From positions 1 through 64,000 of the forward strand of contig WEDG01001243.1 in assembly GCA_017591395.1 (NCBI GenBank): a stretch of 64,000 nucleotides of DNA, read 5' to 3'. The DNA comes from Schistocephalus solidus (Eukaryota > Platyhelminthes > Cestoda > Diphyllobothriidea > Diphyllobothriidae). Each line of letters opens with the position of its first letter. Within the stretch, counting starts at the first letter, position 1. The position numbers and the translations under genes are program-made. The notes beneath the pieces were generated by a model that saw nothing but the letters and a program-made list of their open reading frames with translations, ran no database searches and was not told the origin of the DNA. Shown piece by piece: positions 1 to 10,384 of this stretch.

Positions 1-99
1 CCCTCCGGTAAACCACCGGAGGCTAAGCTACATCAGCACACACTACCTACACCAATACATCGACTACACCCTCACAATCACCATTTACCAGAGTATATC

Positions 100-888
100 A
101 CGGTTTCCTAGAAACCGTGGCTGAGGAAGTCTGCTAATCTGACGCTTCCACCAGACCACGCCGTCGGCTCAGTGTATGTGCTGTGTGTGTCGAGTGGCTG
201 ACCAGTGGACTGGGAGTCAGACGGCGATGGCTGCTCCATATCCCTGAGTTTGTGAATCCTGGTGTGTGCGTTATGGGGGCCAGGTCGTGCTGTGGCGCGC
301 GAAGACGGGTACGCCGATCCGTCAGCCAATGCGCCCACTCCCACATCAGGCAACTGACCGGCTCGGACAGTAGTCTGACTGTGGGGATGGTGGAGAGAGT
401 GAGGTCGACAGCTCAGTGCATATTCCTCACTATAAACAATCTGACGCGCTTGAAACTATCACGGTGCGCTAAAAGCCGTGGCTTGGAAGGTTGCCAACTG
501 ACGGGATAACTCGGACCGCGTGGCCAGCCCAATGTGTGTTTTGTGTGGAGTGGCTGACTGGCGGACTGAGAGTCAGGTTGCAATGGCTCCTTCTTAATGT
601 GGCCTTTATGGCACTCCCACACCGTGGGATCCGAGCCAGGTGTGGTGGCACGCCCAGGGGCGGCTCCGGCCGCGCCAGCCACCTGCGCCCTCTCCCATCT
701 CCGGTCTTCTTGACTCTGTCTTGACACCGGGCTCAGGTGGGGGAGGAGGAGAGAGTGCGGTAGCTGCAGCGCAAGGCTACTATCACTTAAAACTAATTCA
801 CGCGCAAGTCACCGTCCCTGCACCACCTGGTGTGGAGCATACGGTGGACCTCGTCGAAATCGACGGTCGAACTGTCGTATTTAAGTAG
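100..888 (+). repeat. Foldback (long-TIR) repeat family T, rearranged copy
   Basis: This stretch matches the better copy at 51403-52176. The right arm (about 690-885, with TTGACTCTGTCTTGACACCG and AAATCGACGGTCGAACTGTCG) is clear. The left part instead contains two tandem, diverged versions of the element's middle: the block with ...CCGTGGCT...GAGTGGCTGACCAGTGGACTGGGAGTCAG near 105-215 recurs near 470-575. Short open frames on both strands here are repeat translations, not genes. The family recurs at 20.3, 32.4, 39.6, 51.4, 54.4 and 61.9 kb. Confidence 0.7.
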
Positions 889-890
889 AA

Positions 891-1554
891 TTGTTTTTAA
901 ACAAACCCCTTTTTGAAATGAACGTTGTATTTGATTCAGGTTCAGAGCATCAAGGGAAAAAAGGTTCACATATGTTCATCTAAGCGTTTCTTGAACAATT
1001 GTAGGGACATCGTCTCTACAACTATCCGCGGGAGGTCATTTCACTAGTTAAACACACGTTGCGCGAAGAATTCAGAGTGAAGGTTTAGTGGATCATTTGA
1101 GTGCGCAGCTTCATTTATTGTCCACGAAGATGGAACGAAAGGCACCACTGAAACATGTTATCAAGATGCAGTCCTAGTTTAAGCCCATACACTGTCTTTT
1201 TAAGTGAGGCCATAGTACCTATTTGCACTTGTAATCAAAGGAATAAATTAAGGATCTTCGTCTTTGTAGATAATATATACATTTGAAAACTGTCACTAGC
1301 CGCATTGTCTGACCTTGTGAACTGCCAGTCATGGCTGCCACACCACTATCCATATTCCAAGCGAGATCAAACAAAGTTTTTCAAGACATAACCAGAGCGG
1401 TTTTCCTGGAACTCGACAACCGTCCCTTTGATAACGTGCAGTACTCATATGACATATTTTGCAGCCTAGACAAGTTGATATAATGGTTTCCCATTGCTCT
1501 GTATATGAACACCAATAGTCTTCTACGAAGTCTCTAGGATAATTATAATAATAA
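891..1554. other. No gene seen; possible LINE scrap
   Basis: No open frame of note. About 1320-1460, read on the minus strand, resembles the RT thumb region of LINE family B (the CATATTCCAAG-GAGATC-AACAAA string also occurs at about 8600), so a short eroded LINE fragment is possible. The AT-rich run before 1555 contains ATA/AAT triplets that probably form the tail of LINE A. Confidence 0.35.
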
Positions 1555-2021
1555 TAATAGTTGTATTTAATGCCGGTTTACAGGCATTATCAGACGGAAT
1601 ATTCAGTGGGGATCCGGCTGGCAGTGAAAAAACTCCTGAATATATATCATAATAAGTGTTTTTCCTATCTTTATGTTATTCAGGAGAGAAACTGCTGTCT
1701 GTGGGATGATAACAGTTCAGACCAGGGAAGGGCTAAAAAAGTTCACTTTGTTGCAGTCTCTCGGTCTTTTTTAGGAACCGGGATTCTGCTTCAGGCAAGA
1801 GTGCATCCGTGGACGGTTGCTCGCTGTCTGCCGAAGAAGACAACATGTGCAGGCTGTAGAGACGGTGCCATAGCCCTCAAGGTTAGACCTGGGATCGGGT
1901 TCAGCTGCCGTGCACTCCGTCGAACTGGAAAAAAGTTTTTACCATGCCGGCACCCAGAATTCTTGCAAGCTGTTCTAAATGCAGAAAACTAGTAATAGTT
2001 ATCTTAAACAAAGAATAAATT
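1555..2021 (-). repeat. 3' UTR of LINE family A with terminal hairpin
   Basis: Read on the minus strand this matches 31496-31950 of the second LINE A copy nearly end to end. It finishes with a 7-bp stem (TAATGCC/GGCATTA, 8-nt loop, plus coordinates 1568-1589) and an ATT-rich tail (1540-1562). The plus-strand open frame 1561-1992 is antisense to this UTR and is not a gene. The 12-mer AAAGAATAAATT at 2010-2021 is one copy of the target duplication of the neighbouring PLE. Confidence 0.75.
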
Positions 2022-2623
2022 CCCATCAAAGGATTCAGAAGACTAGTTTGCGAACATACGCGCACTTTGGTTGCATGAGTTGGCGCCTAGCAAAAAGAAT
2101 AAAGGAACACCTCCCGGCATGGCTGGGAAAAGGCGAAGTTAAAAGCATAAACAGCGCTATTCTCGCACACCTGGTGGATTCCGGGCACCGTGTGGACCCT
2201 AACGAAACCTTCCGTGTGATTTATAAAGTGCTTCCAAACTATGCTACTACACTGGGTCAGCGGCTGCTAGCAACAGCAGAAGCCACCGCCATCCGGTTGA
2301 GAAAACCGGTCTTTTACGCACAAAAGAACCTCCTACAAGCTCCGCGCTTAGCATGGCCAACGACGGCTTAATTGCATGCAGTCCAGGTCGTTTGCCTCTT
2401 CCCCTCCCCTCCCCCTCCCTTTCATGAACGACCCTCAAACCCTCACTGCAGCTTAATCATTTGTCTCTTATTGCCACCCCTCCCCCTTTTAACACGACTC
2501 ACTGGTATGACGAGATAAAACTTATTGATTTTTGTCTTAGCTTGTACTCCGTTTCCCATATAAATGTACTGGCCCGATGAGAATTTATCGAAAGTACGCG
2601 TATGCTCGCCAAATAGTCTTCTG
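2022..2623 (+). mobile_element. Penelope-like element (PLE), 5'-truncated, GIY-YIG end, 12-bp TSD
   Basis: Encodes a broken C-terminal GIY-YIG endonuclease region (about 2040-2371: RLAKRIKEHLPAWLGKG, then the GHRVDP...FRVIYKVLPNY and RLLATAEATAIRL blocks shared by the other PLEs here), followed by a pyrimidine-rich 3' UTR. It is flanked by AAAGAATAAATT at 2010-2021 and 2624-2635. The second LINE A copy has the unoccupied site (plus 31486-31497, read in reverse), so the ends are unusually firm. The usual GIY-YIG first motif is degraded: CMSWRLAKR replaces the G-IG-TSRRL-KR seen in sister copies. Confidence 0.85.
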
Positions 2624-3435
2624 AAAGAATAAATTTGCAGGATTTTTTATTCTAGGGTAGTTTATTCCACATGGCTATGGCGCTTACAGAAAAGAATCGA
2701 CAATATTTAACTGCGCGAGCTAATGGAAGAATAAAAAGACCTTGCGATGACTACTGCGCCATGGGTAGTCAAGCTGCCTCACAGTGGTATGGAGATTAAA
2801 TGTACGACTATTGAAATGCTTAAACAGAAAAAGTCCCTTCTGCACTCGGCGAAACCATAAGGGATCAATGTTTATAAGCCCACAGCGTTCTTGATACGGC
2901 ATATTACGGTGTTCCAACGATGAAACTCTTTTTATAAAGAAGTGCTCGACCGATTCTATTTTCTTCCATTCACTATGGCGCAGAAGGCTAGATAGAAACG
3001 AGCAGTATTCCAGGCCAGACCTTACATACATTTTATAAAGGCGGAGTCTTATATCAATCAGTTTAAAATTTCGGAGGATAAACCTGGTAGTTCTGCGTGT
3101 TTTGGAGACAATCATGGCGCAATGCTCTGAAAGATTAAGACCGTTGTAATATAATATGCCCAGATCCTTAACAACGCCAGGCACATTTAGATCATGGCCA
3201 TCTATGCTTAGTTGAGTCTGATGGTCGTCGCCCACAACCCCAACGGAGCATTTGTGGCAAGAAAGGGAAAGGCGCCATGTGCAGCACCACTGGGCGAAGG
3301 CCTTAAGATCATTTTTTAATGGATCAAACATGAAGTCGCGATCTGTCGGCTTGCATAAAGGGCCTACCATTCCGAAACTCCTTCTGTGGAGGACGCCCTT
3401 CATTCTGACAAAAGTCTCACGGTCGGGCAACTAAT
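2624..3435 (-). pseudogene. LINE A reverse transcriptase, C-terminal half and thumb (broken)
   Basis: The open frame 3430-2720 covers the region after the RT palm: LKAFAQWCCTW, KCSVGVVGDD, then DLGILYYNGLNLSEHC, RSGLEYCSFLSS and the basic C-terminal part. Compared with the copy at 30.7 kb it has lost about 36 nt containing the catalytic YADD codons. FGMVGPLC runs straight into KPTDRD where the sister copy reads MYADDLK. The piece joins the segment ending at 6604 (…LLFVN | LPDRETF…), the junction being filled by LINE B copy 1. Confidence 0.75.
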
Positions 3436-3584
3436 CCAATGCAAAAATATACACAAAATAAAGTTCTATTGCGGAAATATGCAAAGCCTCTTGAATATGG
3501 ACACATCCTATGCGAATGTCGGTCCAGCTGCCACAAATTAAGAAGGCAGCGACATTGTTGGCTTACAACACACAAATAAACGAA

Positions 3585-4330
3585 AATGTATATATACCAA
3601 TGTCCAAAGCCTACTCCCTAAATTAGACGAGCTTAAGATATACGTGTGCCAAACTTCACCAGATATCATCTCCATAACTGAAACGTGGCTGACCGCGAAG
3701 GTGTACGATCGTGAAGTTGCTATCCCCGGTTATCAGTTATTCAGAAAGGATAGAGCAGGACGTCATGGTGGGGGGTGTGCTGAATTATGTCAGATATGGC
3801 CTGCTCATGTCAGAAAAAAGGAAAAGCTCGCGTGCGAAACTGAAGCCATCTGGCTCACCATCAGAACGCCAGGGTCCCAAGCACTTGAGATCCTAACGGT
3901 CTACCGACCACCGAGAAACGATCCACAGTCAGACAGTAGACTGATAGATGATTTAGAATCGTTTACTAGTCGATCCGAAGTCATGATTATGGGTGACTTT
4001 AATGTTCCGAATATCGATTGGAATCTGAGCTCGGCACCAGGCTCGGAATTAAACTTCGATCACCGCATCCTAGACGCTATACACAAACGCCTCCTAAATC
4101 AACACGTCATGTCTCCGACCATAATACGCGAGGGGCAACAAACCAATTGTTTGGACCTTGTATTGACAAAGGCGCCTGACAGCGTAGATGTCGTGAACTG
4201 TCTACCCCCACTGGGCAAAAGTTATCACGTAGTCCTACAATGGGAATATTCACTATTCTATGCCCCCGATCGAAGCATCACAGTCAAACGAAACCTATGG
4301 CGTTTGACACTTTACCAAAATGAAAATTAA
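3585..4330 (+). pseudogene. LINE B copy 1 apurinic-type endonuclease domain
   Basis: From about 3585 the frame reads YTNVQSLLPKLDEL, then ISITETWLT, a frame-damaged GGGC region, LTVYRPPRNDP, MIMGDFNVPNIDW and CLDLVLT. These are the ordered exonuclease-endonuclease-phosphatase motifs of LINE endonucleases, which nick target DNA for target-primed reverse transcription. The end of the domain (a GKSYHVVLQW stretch near 4220-4250, where families usually have SDH) has lost the terminal SDH motif, so the enzyme is probably inactive. The methionine at 3644 is not the natural start. Confidence 0.8.
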
Positions 4331-4444
4331 TGTGCGCCATTTAGATTGGAATGAAACATTCCCCGGGTGTATTCTCGAGGATTGGTTGCAGTTTAAGGAC
4401 CAACTACTCTCCTTATTCGAAAAAAGGTCACCAACAGCCCCCAA

Positions 4445-6360
4445 GTGCTAACGACCAAACTGAAGAGTGAAGTAAACTGCAAACAAAAGCTGTGGAAATT
4501 TTATCTAAGGGAAAAGACCGTCGAATCGCTGACAAAGTACCAAACGCAGAGGAACAGGGTAAAAATCCTGGTTTATAAAGCCCGCCAAAGTTTCAAGAGT
4601 AACTTGATAAACCGTGCAGCAGAAAACCCGAAGCTCTTCTTCAACTAAATTAGGCAGTGCACTCGAAAAAACCCCACCCCTTTGTTAAAAACGGATGAAG
4701 GCGTCGAACTTTGCAAGGACGAGGAAAAGGCTGAGCATCTATCTGAGTTATTTCAGTCGGTTTTTACGAGAGAAGCCAATCGAACCGCTGATAATTATAG
4801 TGCAGAAGAGATCCCGACAATTGACTCAGTGGTCATAACAGAACCTATTGTTCTGCAGGAACTACTGAAGCTGGACGAAACCAAATCGCCAGGTCCTGAT
4901 GTAATACCGGCAAAGTTGTTGAAGGAGTTGGCCGTACAGTTAGCAGAACCGTTGTGTCTACTCTTCTAAGGCTCCCTCACTGCAGGCAGATTGCCATCCG
5001 ATCGGAAGACCGCCTGGATTTCCCCGATACATAAAGTGGCAGCCGGGCTTCTGAAAATAACTACAGGCCGATAAGTCTCACCTCTTTATGTTGCAAGATT
5101 ATGGAGCGAATCATCAAACGTGAACTGATGCAGTTTCTAGAGTGGCATCATCTTCTCTCTGACGTGCAGCACGGATTCCGCAGAGGAAGGTCCTGTTTAA
5201 CCAATTTGCTCTACTGTCTGCAACGAGGGACTCGGGCGGTAGATGAAAGAAATGTGGTGCACGCAGTATACATAGACTTCAAGAAGGCCTTTGATAGCGT
5301 GCCTCACCAGCGTCTCCTATACAAACTCAATCGTATTGGGGTAAGGGGCAAGCTTTTGAAGTGGATTAAAAACATATTGATTGGACGATCTCAGATTGTC
5401 CGTCTTGGCGATCAACAATCAGCGGAGGTGGCGGTTGAGAGTGGGGTTCCTCAGGGCTCCATCCTTGGCCCTATCCTCTTCCTTATATACATTAATGACT
5501 GCGTAACTGGGTTGGACTGTGACACCGCCAGGTTTGCTGACGATATAAAGCTTTGAAAGGTCATCCACAACGCAGCTGATGAAGAAAATCTGCAGGTGAA
5601 CTTGCATCGACTCGAGAAATGGTCGCACACCTGGCTCTTCCCATTCAATGCTACCAAGTGCAATATTCTGCGATTCGGCAGAACCAGCTCCGGGCACCAG
5701 ATAATTTACTATCTGGGCGACACACTACTACCAGAGGTAGAGGCTTAGAAAGATCTAGGAGTTTGGATCACGCCCTCACTGAAGCCATCGTTCCATTGCT
5801 CAAAAGTAGCAAAATCTGCCATATCAAGCTTGTATCTAATTAAGCGAGCGTTTTCAAAGTTCGACAAAGAGTGCTTTAATAAGGTTTTCAGGATGTTCGT
5901 GCGACCACAATTGGAATTTGCCATACAAGCCTGGAGACCATGATCTGTCAAAGGCCACAACACCCTTGAGAAGGTCCAAAGACGTGCAACCAAGCTTGTT
6001 CAAGGTCAAAGCTTCCTGCCTTACGAGACACGATTGTCCAATCTTGATCTGTTTCCTCTGGACTATAGACAGCTACGTGGTGACCTAATACAAGCCTTTC
6101 GCATGCTGCGGGGTCAGGATTGTTGCCTTGCATCTGGCGACTTCTTTGAGCTGGCCACTACCACTACTTTGCGAAAAAATCATATTAAACTACGTGTAAC
6201 AGGTGCAAGACTCGCCATAAGAAGGTTCTTCTTCTCCAACAGAGTGATTAAGGCCTGGAATGCTCTGCCGGCCGACATCATCATGTCCCCATCCGTTGAC
6301 ACTTTTAAGCGGAAGTTTGACCAGTACAGCCATAAGTACCACCACGACATCAGAACCTAG
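4445..6360 (+). pseudogene. LINE B copy 1 reverse transcriptase and thumb (interrupted by stops)
   Basis: The pieces read in order. The linker lies at 4445-4648. RT entry with LDETKSPGPDVIPAKLL lies at 4682-4969. The palm at 5101-5556 has QHGFRRGRSC, VYIDFKKAFDSVPH, SGVPQGSILGPILF and the catalytic FADD at about 5536-5547, immediately followed by a stop. After frame-damaged thumb sequence (5557-6030, with KDLGVWI and EFAIQAWRP) comes a C-terminal part at 6034-6360 ([27 protein letters not shown]). The catalytic residues remain, but stops separate the domains. Confidence 0.8.
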
Positions 6361-6603
6361 CGCATTTCCTGAAACATATTCCCACCCACAATTTTCGCGC
6401 TATATAACATACTACTCCATATTGTTGAGTAATATTATTTTATAATTGTTTGTTCGATGCCCTGTAGTGTTACGGGGAGACAACCCATTGTCCAAAGTCC
6501 ATTATATGTCGGCCTTATTAATTTGCAGTGTCATTGACATCAATAGGGAGCTCAAAGGCTTCACCTATATTTCCCTTTATAAAACTGAACTCAACTGAAC
6601 TTA

Positions 6604-7995
6604 TTGACAAAAAGCAAAATATGAGCAGGCCAAGCACACTGACCTGAATTAAATTCACTTCTCACAAGTGGGGTCTGATATTACATTGGAGATCTTAACA
6701 TGTTGTGTGCGAGAGCTCAGGTAAGAAGATATAAAGCTCAGAAGTTTACCACATTAACCGAAAGAGGAGAGTTTCAGGAGAGGAAGGGCATGGTCAACAT
6801 GATCAAAGGCCTTAGTAAAATCAAAATGAACTATTTAAAGTGCACAACCATTGTCCATAGATTGTAGAACGTGATCAAAGAAAGATAGCTGACAGATATC
6901 ACATGACCTTGTTTTGAGGAACCCATGCTGGGCTGCACTCAGTAGGTTATTCTCGGTTGAATGATACATCATCTTATCTTTGATCAAGGTCTTCAAGATT
7001 TTCGAAGCTTCTGATAGTGTGTTGATTGGCCGAAATTCTTCAAATGACCTAGATTGGCTGTATTCGGAGATAGGTAGAATGAAGGATTCCTTTCACACCC
7101 TGGGAAAGGTTTCACTTTCCAGAGCTAGATTACATATCTTACACAAAAGAGACGGGAAAACATAATATGTATCCGCCTTTATCATACTTATCGGTACGCC
7201 ATCTGGCCCAGGACTATGAGATTGACGAAAACGTCGAATGGCTACGGTTACGTCCCGGAGGGTAATATTTATGGTTTAGAGGACGGCGCTGGTCCATTCC
7301 TTGATTTTCAGAAGGTTAGCGGCCAAATTTTCAATAAATGTTCCGTAAAAGAACACGATGAAACTATCAGCCATCAATTCGTCATCGACTATAGATTGCC
7401 ATTGGCGTCTAGATGGACGGGATGCGTTGTTTTGCTTTGGGTTCTTATTGCGCGTGAAAATTTTTTGACATATTTGATCTCATCGGCTAGCCGCTTTTCT
7501 TCGGATAGCTTCTAAGCCTGCTCAAAAATACGGCGAATCAAATACAGAACGAAAAAGTCCTTTTTCAAATGGAATCCACGAAAAAGTTTACGCCAACTAC
7601 GGCGAAAAGATAAAGGAGGATAAACCTCATCGGGGACATTAATTAAACTCTTACGGGGAACAAAACGAGAAATAAGTAGATCCAAAACTTCGGACCGCAT
7701 ACCGGTACAGGTGTTCACATCCTGACATAGAAAGAATTCATACCAGTCGTGATAGTTAAGATGTACCAATAATTCTGTTGATAGTGCTAATCGGAAACCA
7801 AAGAAAAAGCTATATTTTTGGTAAAAGTTTCATCGGTTTCAAATTGTAGTATAGAAACAACGATTTCATGGCCTGAGCTCCAAAGTGGGTCTAAAGATTA
7901 CACTGTCAAAGGCAGGCAACCTCTGCAGAAGATTAGATCAAGGATGATTTATCCTCGGGTAGGGAAGTCAACAACCTGAGTTCACATGCCGATAT
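6604..7995 (-). pseudogene. LINE A: APE C-terminus and RT N-terminal half (broken)
   Basis: Minus-strand reading from 7995 gives QVVDFPTRG, ILDLIFCRG and WSSGHEIV, the closing part of an APE domain. A linker follows (7769-7512, LISRFVPRKSL). The RT then reads PGPDGVPISMIKADTYY near 7215-7165, FPRVWKESFILPI, EEFRPINTLS, LLSAAQHGFLKTRSC, FDFTKAFDHVDHALPLLK with a frame break, and LLFVN at 6604, where LINE B copy 1 interrupts. Several stops are present. Confidence 0.75.
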
Positions 7996-8000
7996 GTCAC

Positions 8001-8980
8001 CTTAAGTCACTTTATTGAGGAAAGTAGGCTTTCGCCCTTGAGCTCCCTATTCATGTGCAAAAATGTCAATAGTATAAATGTTTACAGTGATATATCTGAC
8101 AAATGAAAATGTAGGGTCATCGATATGTGTGGGCCAGGCGCAACCTGCCACTGTTTACACAATCTTCATTATATTGACAATAGTTTCTCAGAAAATGAGT
8201 ATCTAGTTTAAATTTAAATGCATCAACAGTTTCTGAAAGGACAACATCCTCAGGGAGTCCGTTCCATGCTCCAACGACCCTCTGCGAAAAGGCGTTCCGA
8301 CGGACTTCCGTGTGGACAAACTTCCTCTGCAGTTTAAAGGGATGACCCCGCAGATGTTCTGTCCCAGCCAATTCGAAGAATTCAGCAAATTCTAGGGCAC
8401 AATTGCGGCCTCTGACAATCCGGTAGGTTTGTATGAGGTCACCGCGTAGTTGCCTGTAATTTAGAGGAAAAAAATCAAGTTCAACCAGTCTGGTTTCGTA
8501 AGGAAGATTACTAAGATTCTTGACCATCTTCGTAGCCCTCGCCTGCACTCGTTCCAGCTGTAGATAATCCTTCTTAAACCACGGACGCCAGGCCTGGATG
8601 GCATATTCCAAGTGAGATCGAACAAATACCCCGTAGGTTTTTCGGAATAGTTCCTTATCAATCTGCACAAACCCACGTCTGAGCGCAAATAAGACCCGTG
8701 TAGCGCGTTTTGCTGCCTTTAAACACTGTGAAGATGGTTTAAGTGAGGAGTGTATTAGAACACCGAGGTCCTTCTGTTCCTCAACAATTGAAAGGGGCTG
8801 CCCATTGAGAATGTATTGGAAGGAATCATCCTCCTCACTGGTCCTTCTGGTACGCAGTCTTAGGACCACACACTTCCCAACGTTAAAATTTAAGAGCCAA
8901 CGAGCAGACCAGCAGCGACCTCGAGTAAGACCTCGAACTATAGAAGACCTGAAGGGACCCGAAGGGACCCGAAGGGACCG
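8001..8980 (-). mobile_element. LINE family B, copy 2: 5'-truncated, inserted in LINE A endonuclease
   Basis: The minus-strand frame from about 8940 to 8117 is a long intact stretch of RT C-terminal and thumb sequence. It shares [33 protein letters not shown] and VVGAWNGLPEDVV with copy 1, but without the palm. The 3' end (8070-8001) has AGGGAGCTCAAGGGCGAAAGCCTACTTTCCTCAATAAA and then GTGACTT. On both sides LINE A endonuclease sequence resumes (GDFSLPEI upstream, QVVDFPTRG downstream), so this is an insertion. It is the least decayed LINE piece in the window. Confidence 0.8.
8951..8980. repeat. Three 10-bp tandem units at a LINE junction
   Basis: GAAGGGACCC occurs three times head to tail (last unit ends CCG). 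It sits exactly where the 5'-truncated LINE B copy 2 meets LINE A sequence, so it is probably filler or slippage DNA made when the insertion was completed. Confidence 0.85.
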
Positions 8981-9400
8981 GAAATCGTCAAATTTCAGGA
9001 AGGCTGAAATCACCTGCAATCAAGCATTACTTAAAATTTAAGTGAGCTTTGGCGTGAAATGCTTGTAAGAGCCAAAGATCACAATCCTCACTGGTATTGG
9101 ATGGGCGATAAACACAGCAAACGAGTATAGACTTCTTATTTTGAAGGTAATTTGATGCAAACATCCTTCAGGTAATATGCCCACATGCTGTCGTTTGGGT
9201 GGTAGTTAGATGGACACCAATGGAGGACAGCTCCATTCTCTACACCAAACTCAAGACGCTAACCCTCGGGCCACGTTTGCAATCACTGCCGGTTATTTGA
9301 AGGTCTTCCTGAGTATTTGGGCCCCATAGTATACATTTTCGCATTTTAGCAATTTATGGCTTTTTCTGCTATCCCGGTGCCCTCAAAGCCACTCGATACA
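8981..9400 (-). pseudogene. LINE A endonuclease, middle part (broken)
   Basis: Minus-strand sequence reads LVCCVYRPSNTSEDCD near 9125-9080 and, after a stop, AGDFSLPEI near 9020-8990. These are the mid-domain motifs of a LINE APE endonuclease. Upstream (9130-9400) similarity fades, with a weak YYGAQILRKTFK resembling the usual GGGV-IYV motif. The domain continues beyond LINE B copy 2 at 7995. Confidence 0.65.
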
Positions 9401-10384
9401 AATCTATTTATCGGTAGTGAAGAAACGTGGATGGTTATCGGATAGGCAACATGGAATATGTGTTGTTTTTCCAAGTTGGTTATCCGAGTAACTCAACAAA
9501 AACACTCGGGCGAGAACAAAATTTTATCAGGTAATCTTTTAAACTAGCTTCAAAGACCTAACAGTTTTACTCGAAAAAGTAGTGTTGGCCCTTTAAACTT
9601 ATTATAAAACTGTTGGTTTGGTTGGGAAAAGAGGGACAATCACAATCTTATAAAGTCACATAGACGAGAGAAATATTTACTCAATGTGTCAGTATTATGT
9701 CTTGCTCCCAATTTTGTCTCGTTTTCCGTCACTGAGTTGATTGATTTATTAACTTCAGTTCAAGTTCTAACTCGGTCTTTCACGAGGTACAACTGTAAAT
9801 GCACTTGTCGCGCCAATTACAGTTAATCTGGGTTGAACGTCACTAACTATACTGCTTTCCTTCCCTCTTCCTAGATTCATGGTGGGCACTTAAATGCATA
9901 GTTTATATTTGATACCGAGGTTAATTATTGCAGCGATCAAGTAGTTAAGAAGTCGTAGGACATGTAGATAAAGTACAAGCGTTCACCTTCAACTCACACC
10001 TTATCTAAGTCTTCTTTAATCTCAATTTATTGCAATTTTGTGTTTCAGCTCATTCCGATTCTTTTTCAAATGGACTACCGATCATTCGGCCAATTGGCTA
10101 AGAACCACAGTCTCAAAAATATGTAACCAGTCGGTTAAACAATTTAAAAAAAAATTATGCAAACACATTTGCATGATATTTGCTGATAAATTTTAAGTGA
10201 TTGGTCTGGTTTTTAGTTGGTGTACCTGCTTTTGAAAGCAAGCATTTAAATTATCAGTGAACGGAATAAATCAGACATACAGAAGCTTGTGTCTCGAAAC
10301 CTAACGTGTCAATTTCACTCGCCACGGGTGCATGTTTTAGCCAATCAACTTGTAGTTACATTTCAGTTATCAACAACCTGCCTG
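9401..10384. other. Upstream region of SSR3; no gene seen
   Basis: AT-rich, with no convincing open frame or repeat. The last 100 bp include two AG sites after pyrimidine-rich runs (TTGTAG near 10353, ACATTTCAG near 10367). Either could be the acceptor of a 5'-UTR intron or of spliced-leader trans-splicing, which flatworms use. Confidence 0.4.

Larger units (their letters stand above)
3436..6603 (+). mobile_element. LINE family B, copy 1: nearly full APE-RT element inserted in LINE A
   Basis: A CR1-like non-LTR retrotransposon with APE endonuclease, linker, RT and thumb in order on the plus strand, then a 3' end with GGGAGCTCAAAGGC...CCTATATTTCCC and an AAAACTGAACTCAACTGAAC tail. It interrupts LINE A between its FVN and DLPD codons, in opposite orientation. 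Stops near 4330, 4650, 4970, 5556, 5748 and 5941 inactivate it. No ORF1 is visible upstream of the endonuclease; about 150 bp of leader precede it. Exact termini and target duplication are not resolved. Confidence 0.8.
1555..9400 (-). mobile_element. LINE family A, composite element split by three later insertions
   Basis: Four minus-strand blocks read in order as one CR1/Jockey-like non-LTR retrotransposon. They are the APE endonuclease middle (about 9400-8981), APE C-terminus plus RT N-terminal half (7995-6604), RT C-terminal half and thumb (3435-2624), and 3' UTR (2021-1555). The blocks are separated by LINE B copy 2 (8001-8980), LINE B copy 1 (3436-6603) and a PLE (2022-2623). The copy at 30541-31950 carries the RT and 3' blocks in the same order without these insertions. 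The reading frame has many stops and frameshifts. The 5' end is not resolved. Confidence 0.8.

Noticed and set aside
413..727. Proline/arginine-rich frame, repeated at 51584-51823
   Set aside because: It lies inside the foldback family T arms and spacer, is present in inverted copies in several frames, and has no domain.
1561..1992. 143-codon plus-strand frame and its partner 31520-31807 (minus)
   Set aside because: Both are antisense to the 3' UTR of LINE A. Their similarity reflects the shared repeat, with no codon-level constraint visible.
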